From positions 1-42,162 of the forward strand of contig JADHMX010000006.1 of the NCBI GenBank assembly GCA_016779825.1: a DNA stretch of 42,162 bases, given 5' to 3'. The DNA comes from Synechococcus sp. BS301-5m-G53 (GTDB lineage Bacteria; Cyanobacteriota; Cyanobacteriia; PCC-6307; Cyanobiaceae). A program made the translations under genes and the position numbers. Each line of letters begins with the position of its first letter. Positions within the stretch are counted from its first letter, which is position 1. Positions 34,848 to 42,162 of the stretch are shown one piece after another. The notes under the pieces were generated by a model, which saw nothing but the letters and a program-made list of their open reading frames with translations, had not been told where the DNA came from and did no database searches.

Positions 34848-34935
34848 TCAGCAGCAAATAGAGCACGCCAATCGCGACGGAGATCGCCCCGGTGACGATC
34901 GCAACCCAGCGTGAAGCCTGCTGCTGTTCTGGCAT
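34693..34935 (-). CDS. Small single-span membrane protein, antisense to GTPase 3' end
   Basis: An 80-aa frame starting MPEQQQASRWVAIVTG, with one clear membrane span (AIVTGAISVAIGVLYLLLITVL, residues about 12-33), followed by DARGPML and a Pro/Ala-rich tail. The N-terminal half lies outside the neighbouring gene and looks genuinely coding. The tail overlaps the last 155 bp of the GTPase gene on the other strand, where both encoded tails are low-complexity. No family is named with confidence. Confidence 0.7.
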   Translation of the reverse strand: MPEQQQASRWVAIVTGAISVAIGVLYLLLITVLDARGPMLPPPAEALAGGEAAPPPTVEAVQPLAAWHWPESAAGRVPAG

Positions 34936-34978
34936 GGGAGCTCCTCGAACGACGGCGATTGTGGACGACGATCAGGCT

Positions 34979-36382
34979 TCAGGCCAGCGATCCATTCAGC
35001 CGATCGGAGAGGTCGCTGAGGTGCTGAGCCGTGGTGTGGGGGTTGCCAAAGACCGCTTTCAGACAGAAGCGGTCCCCATAGAAGGGCCGCGAGAGCATGT
35101 AGCCCTTGGAAAGAAGCATCTGACGGGTCTCCTCACTCCAGCGGGCAGCAGCGTCAATGCCCCCTTGCTTGGCCTGGAACGCCAACAGGTGGAGATCGCC
35201 TGACAACAGCGTCAGCTTCTCAGGATCCAACAGAGCGGCAAAGGCTGCGCGCCGTTGCAAGGCTCCGCTGAGTGTCGCTTCGATCCCGGCCTCACCCAGC
35301 TGACGCAGGCCCAGCCAGAGCTTGAGGATCTCCGCAGGACGGGTGCCCTGCAAGCCGATCTCGCCGCCATGGTCCATCCCAGTGGGCTGCTGCATGTAGG
35401 GCAATCCCGTGGCAAAAGCCTGACGGAGATGGGTGCGATCCCGCAGCAGCAGCAGCGATGAAGCCTTGGTGATTCCCAGCAGCTTCTGGGGGTTCAAGGT
35501 GATCGAATTCGCCTCTTCCATGCCGCGCATCAGGGATGCATGGCTGGTACTCAAAGCGAACACCCCACCGATGGCGGCATCGACATGCAGCCAGACGCCT
35601 GCATCACGGCAGAGGGTTGCCAGATCCGACAGTGGATCAATGGCACCGCGCACCGTCGTACCAGCGGTGGCCACCACTGCCAGACAGGGACGGCGCTGGG
35701 CTTGGAGTGTCGTCAAACGCTCCGTCAAAGCCTCGAGGCAGAGGCCGCCGTCGGGGGCCACAGGAAGCGTCTGGAGCGCATCCTCGGCCAGCCCCATCAC
35801 CCTGGCCGCCTTGTTGATCGAGACGTGAGCGTCTTGGCTACATAGCAACACAGGATCCCGTTGGGTGGAGCCCAAGGCAGCCCGTGCCGCGACCAGGGCC
35901 ATCAGATTGCTCAAGGTTCCACCGCTGGCCAGAACGCCTCCGGAACCAATGGGCAAACCAATCCTGTGGCAGAACCAGCGGCAGAGGTCATGTTCCAAGC
36001 CGGTCAAACCTGGCGAAAGCTCCTCGGCCAAGAGGTTGTTGTTCAAACCCGCGCAAACCAGCTCTGCAGCAATCGACGCGGTGAGCGGCGGCGGATCCAG
36101 ATGGGCCAGGGCACCGGGATGGGACGGCTGGTATGCCCCATCCATCACCTGCTGCAGATCACTCAACAGGGATTCGACGCTGGCTCCCTCGGCCCCTGGG
36201 GCAACGTCAGGCAAGGGACGCATAACGGGCACCGGGCTCGAGCGATCAGCCGAGCCGATCCAACGGCAGAGCAGATCGGAACTTCGGTGCAGGAAGTCCC
36301 TGAGCACCGGGTCTGCCGCGGAGGGGATGGCGAACGGAGCAAGCCGATCCTGTGGGTGCTGAGACTCGGAACAGGCTTGCAA
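34979..36382 (-). CDS. PLP-dependent group II decarboxylase
   Basis: A pyridoxal-phosphate decarboxylase of the glutamate/diaminobutyrate/aromatic amino acid group, about 467 aa. Motifs: GGVLASGGTLSNLMAL (phosphate-binding region), WLHVDAAIGG (cofactor-ring Asp), and NPQKLLG, where the lysine should hold PLP. In most members that lysine follows His (DPHK or DFHK), but here it follows Gln. Substrate is uncertain (diaminobutyrate-, aspartate- and aromatic-type are all possible). No ATG fits the N-terminus. I mark TTG at 36382, while TTG at 36433 would extend into the tadA start. Confidence 0.85.
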   Translation of the reverse strand: MQACSESQHPQDRLAPFAIPSAADPVLRDFLHRSSDLLCRWIGSADRSSPVPVMRPLPDVAPGAEGASVESLLSDLQQVMDGAYQPSHPGALAHLDPPPLTASIAAELVCAGLNNNLLAEELSPGLTGLEHDLCRWFCHRIGLPIGSGGVLASGGTLSNLMALVAARAALGSTQRDPVLLCSQDAHVSINKAARVMGLAEDALQTLPVAPDGGLCLEALTERLTTLQAQRRPCLAVVATAGTTVRGAIDPLSDLATLCRDAGVWLHVDAAIGGVFALSTSHASLMRGMEEANSITLNPQKLLGITKASSLLLLRDRTHLRQAFATGLPYMQQPTGMDHGGEIGLQGTRPAEILKLWLGLRQLGEAGIEATLSGALQRRAAFAALLDPEKLTLLSGDLHLLAFQAKQGGIDAAARWSEETRQMLLSKGYMLSRPFYGDRFCLKAVFGNPHTTAQHLSDLSDRLNGSLA

Positions 36383-36422
36383 CGGTGACCCGTGAACTGC
36401 AGTGATCTTCGCGTCTCGTGGG

Positions 36423-36926
36423 ATGGTGCTCAAAGGACAGCGTGGGACAGCGGTGGATCAGCGGGATGACTTCACTCGCTGGATGGACGTTCTGCTCCAG
36501 CGGGCCGAGGAGATTGGAGCGCAAGGAGAGGTACCGGTCGCCGCGGTGATCCTGGATGGACGGGGAAAGGCCATCGGCCATGGACGCAACCGCCGCCAGA
36601 ACCACATGGACCCTCTCGGCCATGCAGAACTGGTGGCATTACGACAGGCGGCGATCGTGCAGGACGACTGGAGATTCAACGCCTGCACGTTGATCGTGAC
36701 CCTGGAACCCTGCCCGATGTGCGCGGGGGCTCTTGTGCAAGCCCGCATGGGGACCGTGGTGTATGCCGCAACCGATCCCAAGCGCGGGGGCTTGGGGGGA
36801 AGCCTGGACCTCTCGACCCATGCGAGCGCCCATCACCATATGAACGTGATTCGCGGCGTGCGCGAATCACAGGCGCGGGAACAACTGGAACGCTGGTTCA
36901 GGCAGCGGCGGCGACGGAACCGCTGA
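36423..36926 (+). CDS. tadA: tRNA-specific adenosine deaminase
   Basis: A 167-aa zinc deaminase that converts A34 of tRNA(Arg) ACG to inosine. The active-site HAE (His68, Glu70) and PCPMC (Cys97, Cys100) are intact, preceded by GEVPVAAVILD. The C-terminus is Arg-rich. ATG at 36423 gives normal length plus about 20 extra N-terminal residues. An upstream GTG at 36402 is also in frame. It is divergent from the decarboxylase with almost no spacer and overlaps the convergent aminotransferase stop by 29 bp. Confidence 0.93.
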   Translation: MVLKGQRGTAVDQRDDFTRWMDVLLQRAEEIGAQGEVPVAAVILDGRGKAIGHGRNRRQNHMDPLGHAELVALRQAAIVQDDWRFNACTLIVTLEPCPMCAGALVQARMGTVVYAATDPKRGGLGGSLDLSTHASAHHHMNVIRGVRESQAREQLERWFRQRRRRNR

Positions 36927-38082
36927 ACCGTGGGAGCTCGGTTTCGAACAAATTGAGCAGACGGTTCACGTTTTCAGGGGTGGAGTTGTAACCCATCAGA
37001 CCGATGCGCCAGATTTTTCCTGCCAGGGTGCCTAAGCCACCACCAACTTCGATGCCGTGGCTGTTGAGGAGGTGCTGGCTAAAAGCCTTGCCGTCTACAC
37101 CTTCAGGAATACGAACCGTGGTGAGGGTCGGCAGTCGATAGTCGGCCGGTACGTGCATCGACAGACCCAGACTTTCGAGACCACTCCAGAGCATCTCGGC
37201 ATTGCGGCGATGACGGGCCCAGGCCTGATCGATACCTTCTTCGGCCAGCAGACGCAGGGCCTCGCGCATGCCGAAATTCATGTTGACCGGCGCTGTGTGG
37301 TGATAGACGCGATCACTTCCCCAGTACTGATTCAGCAGGGAGACATCCAAATACCAGTTGGGAACCTTGCCCTGGCGGGCCGTCATCTTGGCCTCAGCAC
37401 GGGGACCCATGGTGAAGGGTCCGAGTCCCGGCGGGCAGCTCAGGCCTTTCTGGCTGCAGCTGTAGGCGAGATCAACCTTCCACTCATCGATGTACAGCGG
37501 AACCCCCCCTAAGGAGGTGACGGTGTCGAGCAGCAGCAGGCAATCGTGCTTACGGCAGAGGTCGCCGACGCCATCCATGGGTTGGCAGACACCCGTAGAT
37601 GTTTCGGCATGAACCATCGCCAGGATGGCGGGCTTGTGCTCGATCAGGGCCGCTTCGAGTTCATCGAGGGAAAACCACTCACCCCAGGGCTTTTCAATGG
37701 TTTTCACCTCAGCGCGGTAGCGCCCGGCCATGTCGGCCAGCCGAAGGCCGAAATATCCCTTGATTGCCACAAGAACGGTGTCACCAGGCTCCACCGTGTT
37801 GGCCAGGGTTGCTTCCATGGCGGCACTGCCGGTACCACTCATCGGAAGCGTGAGGCGGTTGTCGGTCTGCCAGGCGTAACGCAGCAGTTCCTGCACCTCG
37901 CCCATCAGCTCCACATAAAGCGGATCGAGATGGCCGATGGGGGTTCGCCCCAGAGCTTCCAGAACCTTCGGATGCGCATTGGACGGTCCGGGTCCAAGCA
38001 GCAGACGGTCGGGTGTGCCGATCGGTGCAAAGGCTTTGCGGTGACGATCGTCAACAGGAAGAAGAGAATTCGTCGTCGCCAA
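36898..38082 (-). CDS. Alanine/serine-glyoxylate aminotransferase (class V)
   Basis: A 394-aa PLP enzyme of the class V aminotransferase family. It transfers an amino group from alanine or serine to glyoxylate, the photorespiratory step that yields glycine. Motifs: LLGPGPSNAHPKVLEAL at the N-terminus, MSGTGSAAMEA (81-91), LLLDTVTSLGG with Asp186, and SQKGLSCPPGL with PLP Lys212. The start is TTG at 38082: no ATG precedes the conserved domain. Preference for alanine or serine donor cannot be read from sequence. Confidence 0.93.
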   Translation of the reverse strand: MATTNSLLPVDDRHRKAFAPIGTPDRLLLGPGPSNAHPKVLEALGRTPIGHLDPLYVELMGEVQELLRYAWQTDNRLTLPMSGTGSAAMEATLANTVEPGDTVLVAIKGYFGLRLADMAGRYRAEVKTIEKPWGEWFSLDELEAALIEHKPAILAMVHAETSTGVCQPMDGVGDLCRKHDCLLLLDTVTSLGGVPLYIDEWKVDLAYSCSQKGLSCPPGLGPFTMGPRAEAKMTARQGKVPNWYLDVSLLNQYWGSDRVYHHTAPVNMNFGMREALRLLAEEGIDQAWARHRRNAEMLWSGLESLGLSMHVPADYRLPTLTTVRIPEGVDGKAFSQHLLNSHGIEVGGGLGTLAGKIWRIGLMGYNSTPENVNRLLNLFETELPRFSGSVAAAA

Positions 38083-38188
38083 AGCCCTGATCGTTGGTTC
38101 GTGGTGATGAGCCTACGCAGTCACGTCCCTCGAAAGGATTGAGTGCGAATCGATTGCAATCTGTTGAATCTCGAACTGAACTCTCGGT

Positions 38189-38713
38189 TCAGCGCTTGCG
38201 AACGTTGGTTTCACCAAGGCCTTTGGCCAGGTGGTCGAAGGGCTGCAGAACGGTGGCGAGCTGATCGGATGCTGCACCGTTAGCCATAAGCATCTCAGCA
38301 ACGACTTCACCCAACAGCACGATGCTGCGAACCGTGGGGCCGGTGGGAACACCAAGGCTCTTGTAGGTGTCGTCGAGCCCGTTCAACACACGCTCATTGA
38401 GGATCGTGCTGTCACCGGCCACGAGGGCGTAACTGGCGTAGCGAAGGAAATAGTCCATGTCCCGCAGGCAGGCGGCGAGCCGACGGGTGGTGTAAGCGTT
38501 GCCGCCGGGCAGCAGCAGGTCGGGCTCATCCCGGAACAACCGCTGGCTGGCCTCGCGCACGATCTCGGCAGCGGAACCGTTGATCAGCTCAACCGCCTGA
38601 ATCCGCAGCGTGGATTCATCCAGATAGGAATTGATGCTGTCGATCGCCGAACGATCGAAGTAGCGACCCAATTGGTCGTAGCGACCGATCAGACCACTGA
38701 TTGCATCACGCAT
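38189..38713 (-). CDS. apcF: Allophycocyanin beta-18 subunit
   Basis: A 174-aa phycobiliprotein of the phycobilisome core. ApcF pairs with the ApcE chromophore domain in the terminal-emitter trimers that pass energy to the photosystems. The globin-like sequence has the chromophore cysteine at 82 (AACLRDMDYFLRYASYAL) and the methylatable Asn72 in GGNAYTTRR. MRDAISGLIGRYDQLGRYFD is the ApcF-type start. Its chromophore, phycocyanobilin, is made by the pcyA product elsewhere in the window. It is divergent from glnA over 206 bp. Confidence 0.93.
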   Translation of the reverse strand: MRDAISGLIGRYDQLGRYFDRSAIDSINSYLDESTLRIQAVELINGSAAEIVREASQRLFRDEPDLLLPGGNAYTTRRLAACLRDMDYFLRYASYALVAGDSTILNERVLNGLDDTYKSLGVPTGPTVRSIVLLGEVVAEMLMANGAASDQLATVLQPFDHLAKGLGETNVRKR

Positions 38714-38774
38714 GTCCCTGAATCTCCAGAGGATCCCCCTCGGACGCTAACACCGTTGAGACGGGCAAATCCTT

Positions 38775-38788
38775 TGGCAGGCCTGCCA
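38775..38788. promoter_or_regulatory. Perfect 14-bp palindrome between apcF and glnA
   Basis: TGGCAGGCCTGCCA reads identically on both strands. It lies 61 bp upstream of the apcF start and 53 bp upstream of the NtcA site of glnA, a position suited to an operator for apcF or both genes. No known regulator is assigned. Confidence 0.35.
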
Positions 38789-38840
38789 TTCCGCCAATTT
38801 GACAGAAACGGTTACGCAGTCGCCTGCAGGGCGCTGGAAC

Positions 38841-38882
38841 GTACCACTTGATACAAAATGGAGCGCTGTGGCTGTTTACGGT
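38841..38882 (+). promoter_or_regulatory. NtcA-activated class II promoter of glnA
   Basis: GTA-N8-TAC at 38841-38854 matches the NtcA consensus exactly. A -10 box TACGGT (TAnnnT) lies at 38877-38882, 22 bp downstream, the canonical spacing. An A at 38889 would be the start site with the NtcA site centred at -41.5. It implies activation of glnA under nitrogen limitation. Confidence 0.85.
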
Positions 38883-38919
38883 CACCCCACTGCACAATTC
38901 AGTCGAACAGTCCTTTCTT

Positions 38920-40341
38920 ATGTCGAAATCCCCCCAGGACGTCCTGCGCCAGATCAAGGACGAAGGCATCGAACTGATCGACCTCAAATTCACCGATCTT
39001 CACGGCAAGTGGCAGCACCTCACGGTCTGCACCGATCTGCTGGAGGAAGAATCCTTCACTGAAGGGCTTGCTTTTGACGGCTCCTCCATCCGCGGCTGGA
39101 AAGGGATTCAGGCCTCCGATATGGCCATGGTTCCGGACCCCAACACCGCCTGGGTGGATCCGTTCTATCGGCATAAAACCCTGAGCATGATCTGCTCGAT
39201 TCAGGAGCCGCGCACCGGCCAGCCCTACGAGCGCTGCCCTCGCGCCCTGGCCCAACGGGCCTTGAATCATCTGGCCAGCACCGGACTGGCCGACATGGCC
39301 TTCTTCGGTCCTGAGCCTGAGTTCTTCCTTTTCGACGACGTTCGTTACAACTCGGCCGAAGGTGGTGCCTTCTACAGCGTTGACACGATTGAGGCGGGCT
39401 GGAACACCGGACGGATCGAAGAAGGCGGCAACCTCGCCTACAAGATTCAGGTGAAGGAGGGCTACTTCCCTGTCGCTCCCAACGACACCGCTCAGGACAT
39501 CCGCTCCGAGATGCTCCTGCTGATGGGGCAGCTGGGAATCCCCACCGAAAAGCACCACCACGAAGTGGCCGGCGCAGGTCAGCACGAGCTCGGCATGAAA
39601 TTTGCTGAGCTGATCGCGGCCGCCGACAACGTCATGACGTACAAGTACGTCGTGCGCAACGTGGCCAAGAAGTACGGCAAGACGGCCACCTTCATGCCCA
39701 AGCCGGTGTTCAACGACAACGGCACCGGCATGCACGTGCACCAGAGCCTCTGGAAAGGCGGTCAGCCGCTGTTCTTCGGCGAGGGCACCTACGCGAACCT
39801 GTCACAGACCGCTCGCTGGTACATCGGCGGCATCCTCAAGCATGCCCCTGCCTTCCTGGCCTTCACCAACCCCACCACCAACAGCTACAAGCGTCTGGTG
39901 CCTGGTTTCGAAGCTCCGGTGAACCTGGTGTACTCCGAGGGCAACCGTTCCGCCGCCGTGCGCATTCCGCTCACCGGACCGAGCCCGAAGGCCAAGCGCC
40001 TCGAATTCCGCTCGGGTGACGCTCTGGCCAATCCTTATCTGGCCTTCAGCGCCATGATGATGGCTGGTCTGGACGGGATCAAAAACCAGATTGATCCCGG
40101 CGATGGCGAAGATCGCGACCTATTCGAACTTCCGGCTGAGGAGCTCTCGAAGATCGCCACAGTCCCAGCGTCTCTGAATGGTGCCTTGGAAGCTCTGAAC
40201 GCTGATCGCGGCTTCCTCACCGCTGGCGGCGTGTTCAGCGACGACTTCATCGACAACTGGATCGACCTCAAATACGAAGAGGTTCAGCAGCTGCGCCAGC
40301 GCCCTCACCCCCACGAATTCACCATGTATTACGACGCCTGA
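38920..40341 (+). CDS. glnA: Glutamine synthetase type I
   Basis: A 473-aa GSI enzyme that assimilates ammonium by ATP-dependent amidation of glutamate. Family signatures: FDGSSIRGW near the N-terminus, the ATP/metal region [19 protein letters not shown], and NRSAAVRIP in the C-terminal half. ATG at 38920 starts the conserved domain. An in-frame upstream ATG at 38848 lies inside the NtcA site and is not the start. It is followed by a strong terminator and is monocistronic. Confidence 0.98.
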   Translation: MSKSPQDVLRQIKDEGIELIDLKFTDLHGKWQHLTVCTDLLEEESFTEGLAFDGSSIRGWKGIQASDMAMVPDPNTAWVDPFYRHKTLSMICSIQEPRTGQPYERCPRALAQRALNHLASTGLADMAFFGPEPEFFLFDDVRYNSAEGGAFYSVDTIEAGWNTGRIEEGGNLAYKIQVKEGYFPVAPNDTAQDIRSEMLLLMGQLGIPTEKHHHEVAGAGQHELGMKFAELIAAADNVMTYKYVVRNVAKKYGKTATFMPKPVFNDNGTGMHVHQSLWKGGQPLFFGEGTYANLSQTARWYIGGILKHAPAFLAFTNPTTNSYKRLVPGFEAPVNLVYSEGNRSAAVRIPLTGPSPKAKRLEFRSGDALANPYLAFSAMMMAGLDGIKNQIDPGDGEDRDLFELPAEELSKIATVPASLNGALEALNADRGFLTAGGVFSDDFIDNWIDLKYEEVQQLRQRPHPHEFTMYYDA

Positions 40342-40363
40342 TCAGCGTTGCTACGAACATCCA

Positions 40364-40391
40364 ACCCGCCTCCAGGGAGGCGGGTTTTTTT
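40364..40391 (+). terminator. Intrinsic terminator after glnA
   Basis: A 10-bp GC-rich stem (ACCCGCCTCC at 40364-40373 with GGAGGCGGGT at 40376-40385) and a run of seven T at 40385-40391, 23 bp after the stop codon. Confidence 0.93.
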
Positions 40392-40456
40392 GTGGACCGC
40401 TGAGCACGCGGTTGGGCATCACATTCGCTGGAATGGGGTTGTTGTCTGAATCCGCG

Positions 40457-41530
40457 ATGGCTTCAACGCCCCTGAGCAAACTGGCGTACCAAACGCTTCA
40501 GCAAGGCAAAAGCATCGCGGGCCTGGCTCACAAAGAGCTGAGCACCAAGTTGATGGAGTTGGTTGCTCCCGATGCCGTGCCCAAGACCGAGCCGGTTTCG
40601 GCCGAGGTGCTTGGGGAACTGCGGCTGGACATGAACAAACTCCAGGAACAGGACTGGCAGGACGCTCAACAAGGGGTCTATCCCGAGCAATTGCTGTTTG
40701 ATGCGCCCTGGCTCGACTGGGTCAGCCGCTACCCACAGGTCTGGATGGATCTCCCCTCCACTTGGGATCGACGTCGTGAGCGCAATGTTCGCGATCTGCC
40801 CAAAGAGACCGATACCGAGCTTTACCCCGATTACTACCTTCAGAATTTTCACCATCAAACCGATGGGTATCTGAGTGATCACTCCGCCGGTCTTTATGAC
40901 CTTCAAGTTGAGATCCTGTTCAACGGCACGGCTGATGCCATGCGCCGACGGGTCTTGGCACCGCTCAAACGCGGGCTAAAACATTTCGCTGACCGTGCCC
41001 CCGGCTCCCTCAAAATCCTCGATGTGGCCACCGGCACCGGCCGCACGCTCCAGCAGATCCGCGCTGCAGTGCCTTATGCACAACTCATTGGGACTGATCT
41101 CTCCGAGTCGTACCTGCGCCAAGCCAACCGCTGGCTGAATGGCGGTGACGCGTCGCTGGTTCAACTGATCCGTGCCAATGGGGAATCACTGCCCTTGGCG
41201 GATGGATCGGTTCAAGCCGTCACCTGCGTGTTCTTGCTGCACGAACTGCCGGCAGATGCCCGCCAGAACGTGCTGAACGAGGCCTGGCGAGTGCTTGAGC
41301 CTGGAGGCGTCTTCGTGCTGGCCGATTCTGTGCAAATGGCCGACTCAGCCAAGTTCTCCGCTGTGATGGAGAACTTCCGGCGTGTCTTTCATGAGCCCTA
41401 TTACCGCGACTACATCGCTGACGACATCGACGCTCGATTGTCGGCAGCGGGCTTCGACGGCATCACCGCGGAAACCCATTTCATGACGCGGGTCTGGTCG
41501 GCACGCAAACCCAGCGCGGAGGTGAGCTAA
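40457..41530 (+). CDS. SAM-dependent class I methyltransferase
   Basis: A 357-aa protein. Residues 1-150 form an extension with conserved Trp/Tyr/Pro (DWVSRYPQVWMDLPSTWDRRRERN). The C-terminal Rossmann domain has the SAM motif ILDVATGTGRT (187-197), the acidic motif IGTDLSESYL and a later HELP / EAWRVLEPGG block. Similar cyanobacterial proteins are unassigned as to substrate. The N-terminal extension resembles those of proteins acting on pigments or quinones, but this is inference. ATG at 40457 is favoured over TTG at 40412. Confidence 0.88.
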   Translation: MASTPLSKLAYQTLQQGKSIAGLAHKELSTKLMELVAPDAVPKTEPVSAEVLGELRLDMNKLQEQDWQDAQQGVYPEQLLFDAPWLDWVSRYPQVWMDLPSTWDRRRERNVRDLPKETDTELYPDYYLQNFHHQTDGYLSDHSAGLYDLQVEILFNGTADAMRRRVLAPLKRGLKHFADRAPGSLKILDVATGTGRTLQQIRAAVPYAQLIGTDLSESYLRQANRWLNGGDASLVQLIRANGESLPLADGSVQAVTCVFLLHELPADARQNVLNEAWRVLEPGGVFVLADSVQMADSAKFSAVMENFRRVFHEPYYRDYIADDIDARLSAAGFDGITAETHFMTRVWSARKPSAEVS

Positions 41531-41604
41531 GGGGATTCCCTGACAGCATCCCTTGCGCGACCCGCATCGAGCCATAGGGTGTGCTGGATTCCGAAGGGCA
41601 CTTC

Positions 41605-41919
41605 ATGACCAATCCCTTCAGGCTGCGTTGGCTTCAGGGCTGGACGTTTCAGGTGGTACTGATGGAAGGCCATGTGCAGGTTGAAGCCGTTGGCTTTGGC
41701 ATCTGTCTGCGCACAGCGGTGTTACCGGGGGAGAGTCCCCAAGCGGCGGCTGATCGACTGGTTCTGTCGGAAGATCGACGCAGGCGTGCGCTGCACAACG
41801 CCTGGCTTCGCGGTCAGGACATGGCGCAGCCAACTGGGGTTTCATCCACAAAAAAGGATGTTCCAGCCTCCAATTCGCTGGTAGTTGTTGGCCAGGCTCA
41901 TCGCCAACGGGTGGCCTGA
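41605..41919 (+). CDS. Conserved-looking hypothetical protein, 104 aa
   Basis: A 104-aa frame starting MTNPFRLRWLQGWTFQVVLMEGHVQVEAVGF. The first 75 residues alternate hydrophobic strands and an Ala/Arg-rich helix (PQAAADRLVLSEDRRRRAL). The tail is Ser/Val-rich. No family recognised. A GTG at 41581 would extend it by eight residues. It converges on the unknown minus-strand gene at the window edge with a 13-bp gap. Confidence 0.65.
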   Translation: MTNPFRLRWLQGWTFQVVLMEGHVQVEAVGFGICLRTAVLPGESPQAAADRLVLSEDRRRRALHNAWLRGQDMAQPTGVSSTKKDVPASNSLVVVGQAHRQRVA

Positions 41920-41932
41920 TTGTCTGATCTCT

Positions 41933-42162
41933 TCAAAGCTGCGCCAGCATCCAGGCCAGGCCAAAGCCCGCTCCACCAAAGCGCAGCGCTCTCCAGAAGC
42001 GCTCCCCTGAAGCCGGCGAGAGCGTCCAGCCCACAGGAGGCTGGCTGATCAGATTGGCGGCGAGTTTTCGGCGCTGCATCCATCGCCGCGCCGCAACACC
42101 CGACTTGGCATGGTCCTGACATTGCCCTTGCAGGAACAGCCGTGAGGCCTGATGCAACCAAC
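41933..42162 (-). CDS. Hypothetical protein, C-terminal part (cut by window edge)
   Basis: The visible 76 residues read WLHQASRLFLQGQCQDHAKSG and continue through an Arg-rich helix (ARRWMQRRKLAANL), then PPVGWTLSPASGERFWRALRFGG, ending in a short hydrophobic helix (GFGLAWMLAQL). The frame is open to the right edge, so the start lies outside the window. No family recognised. Its composition looks coding and is more coherent than the other minus-strand frame over the same bases. Confidence 0.6.
   Translation of the reverse strand, partial: WLHQASRLFLQGQCQDHAKSGVAARRWMQRRKLAANLISQPPVGWTLSPASGERFWRALRFGGAGFGLAWMLAQL

Noticed and set aside
38176-38192. Hairpin CTGAAC/GTTCAG over the apcF stop codon
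   Set aside because: Only six pairs and no T-tract, so no terminator call.
1-42162. CRISPR arrays, insertion sequences, integrases, tRNA or rRNA genes
   Set aside because: None recognised on reading both strands. The gene content is core, and there are no regularly spaced repeats or transposase motifs.

Overview
The window looks like chromosome from a marine unicellular picocyanobacterium of the Synechococcus type. It is GC-rich and tightly packed. It encodes chlorophyll, bilin and phycobilisome genes (chlP, pcyA, apcF), the cyanobacterial dual FBP/SBP phosphatase GlpX, the NblS-partner family SipA, and a glutamine synthetase gene with a textbook NtcA-type promoter. No strain is claimed. Almost all of it is housekeeping sequence. 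I saw no phage, insertion sequence, CRISPR array, rRNA or tRNA.

Layout. 1-2260: hemA (5' part) and glpX on the minus strand, then rpe on the plus strand with a clear terminator. 2260-3580: the only gene-poor stretch, about 1.1 kb beyond a 42-aa membrane peptide. It holds an orphan terminator and a small degenerate tandem repeat. 3582-4058: a secreted His-rich, glycine-zipper protein. 4122-7804: minus-strand cell-envelope cluster (DUF309 protein, lptA, lptB, one lptF/G-type permease, ccsA), following typA. 7804-12950: typA, a U32 hydroxylase-type 'peptidase' and a VanY-type carboxypeptidase, all minus. 13059-14426: chlP. 14476-16917: a small membrane protein and glyS. 17012-19416: sulfite reductase and a VanX-type dipeptidase, convergent. 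19439-24505: minus-strand rpsB-tsf-unknown-recG series. 24636-25568: a glycosyltransferase.

25656-29330 is a compact minus-strand operon, pcyA-devB-devC-devA followed by a 51-aa basic protein and a terminator. The first four genes are joined by 4-bp stop/start overlaps. 29349-31885 encodes an active/inactive pair of M16 peptidases. Next come sipA, bioY-lspA, a DUF697 GTPase, a small membrane protein antisense to its 3' end, a PLP decarboxylase, tadA, a photorespiratory aminotransferase, apcF, glnA, a methyltransferase and two unknown small genes.

The least ordinary signals are in non-coding or linking sequence. The rpsB 5' leader contains two perfect inverted repeats that cross each other, as in an H-type pseudoknot. 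A 13-bp hairpin sits between rpsB and tsf. A 14-bp perfect palindrome sits between apcF and glnA. pcyA is coupled to a DevBCA exporter. No wholly new multi-gene system is evident. Many genes here seem to use GTG or TTG starts, so several 5' ends are provisional.
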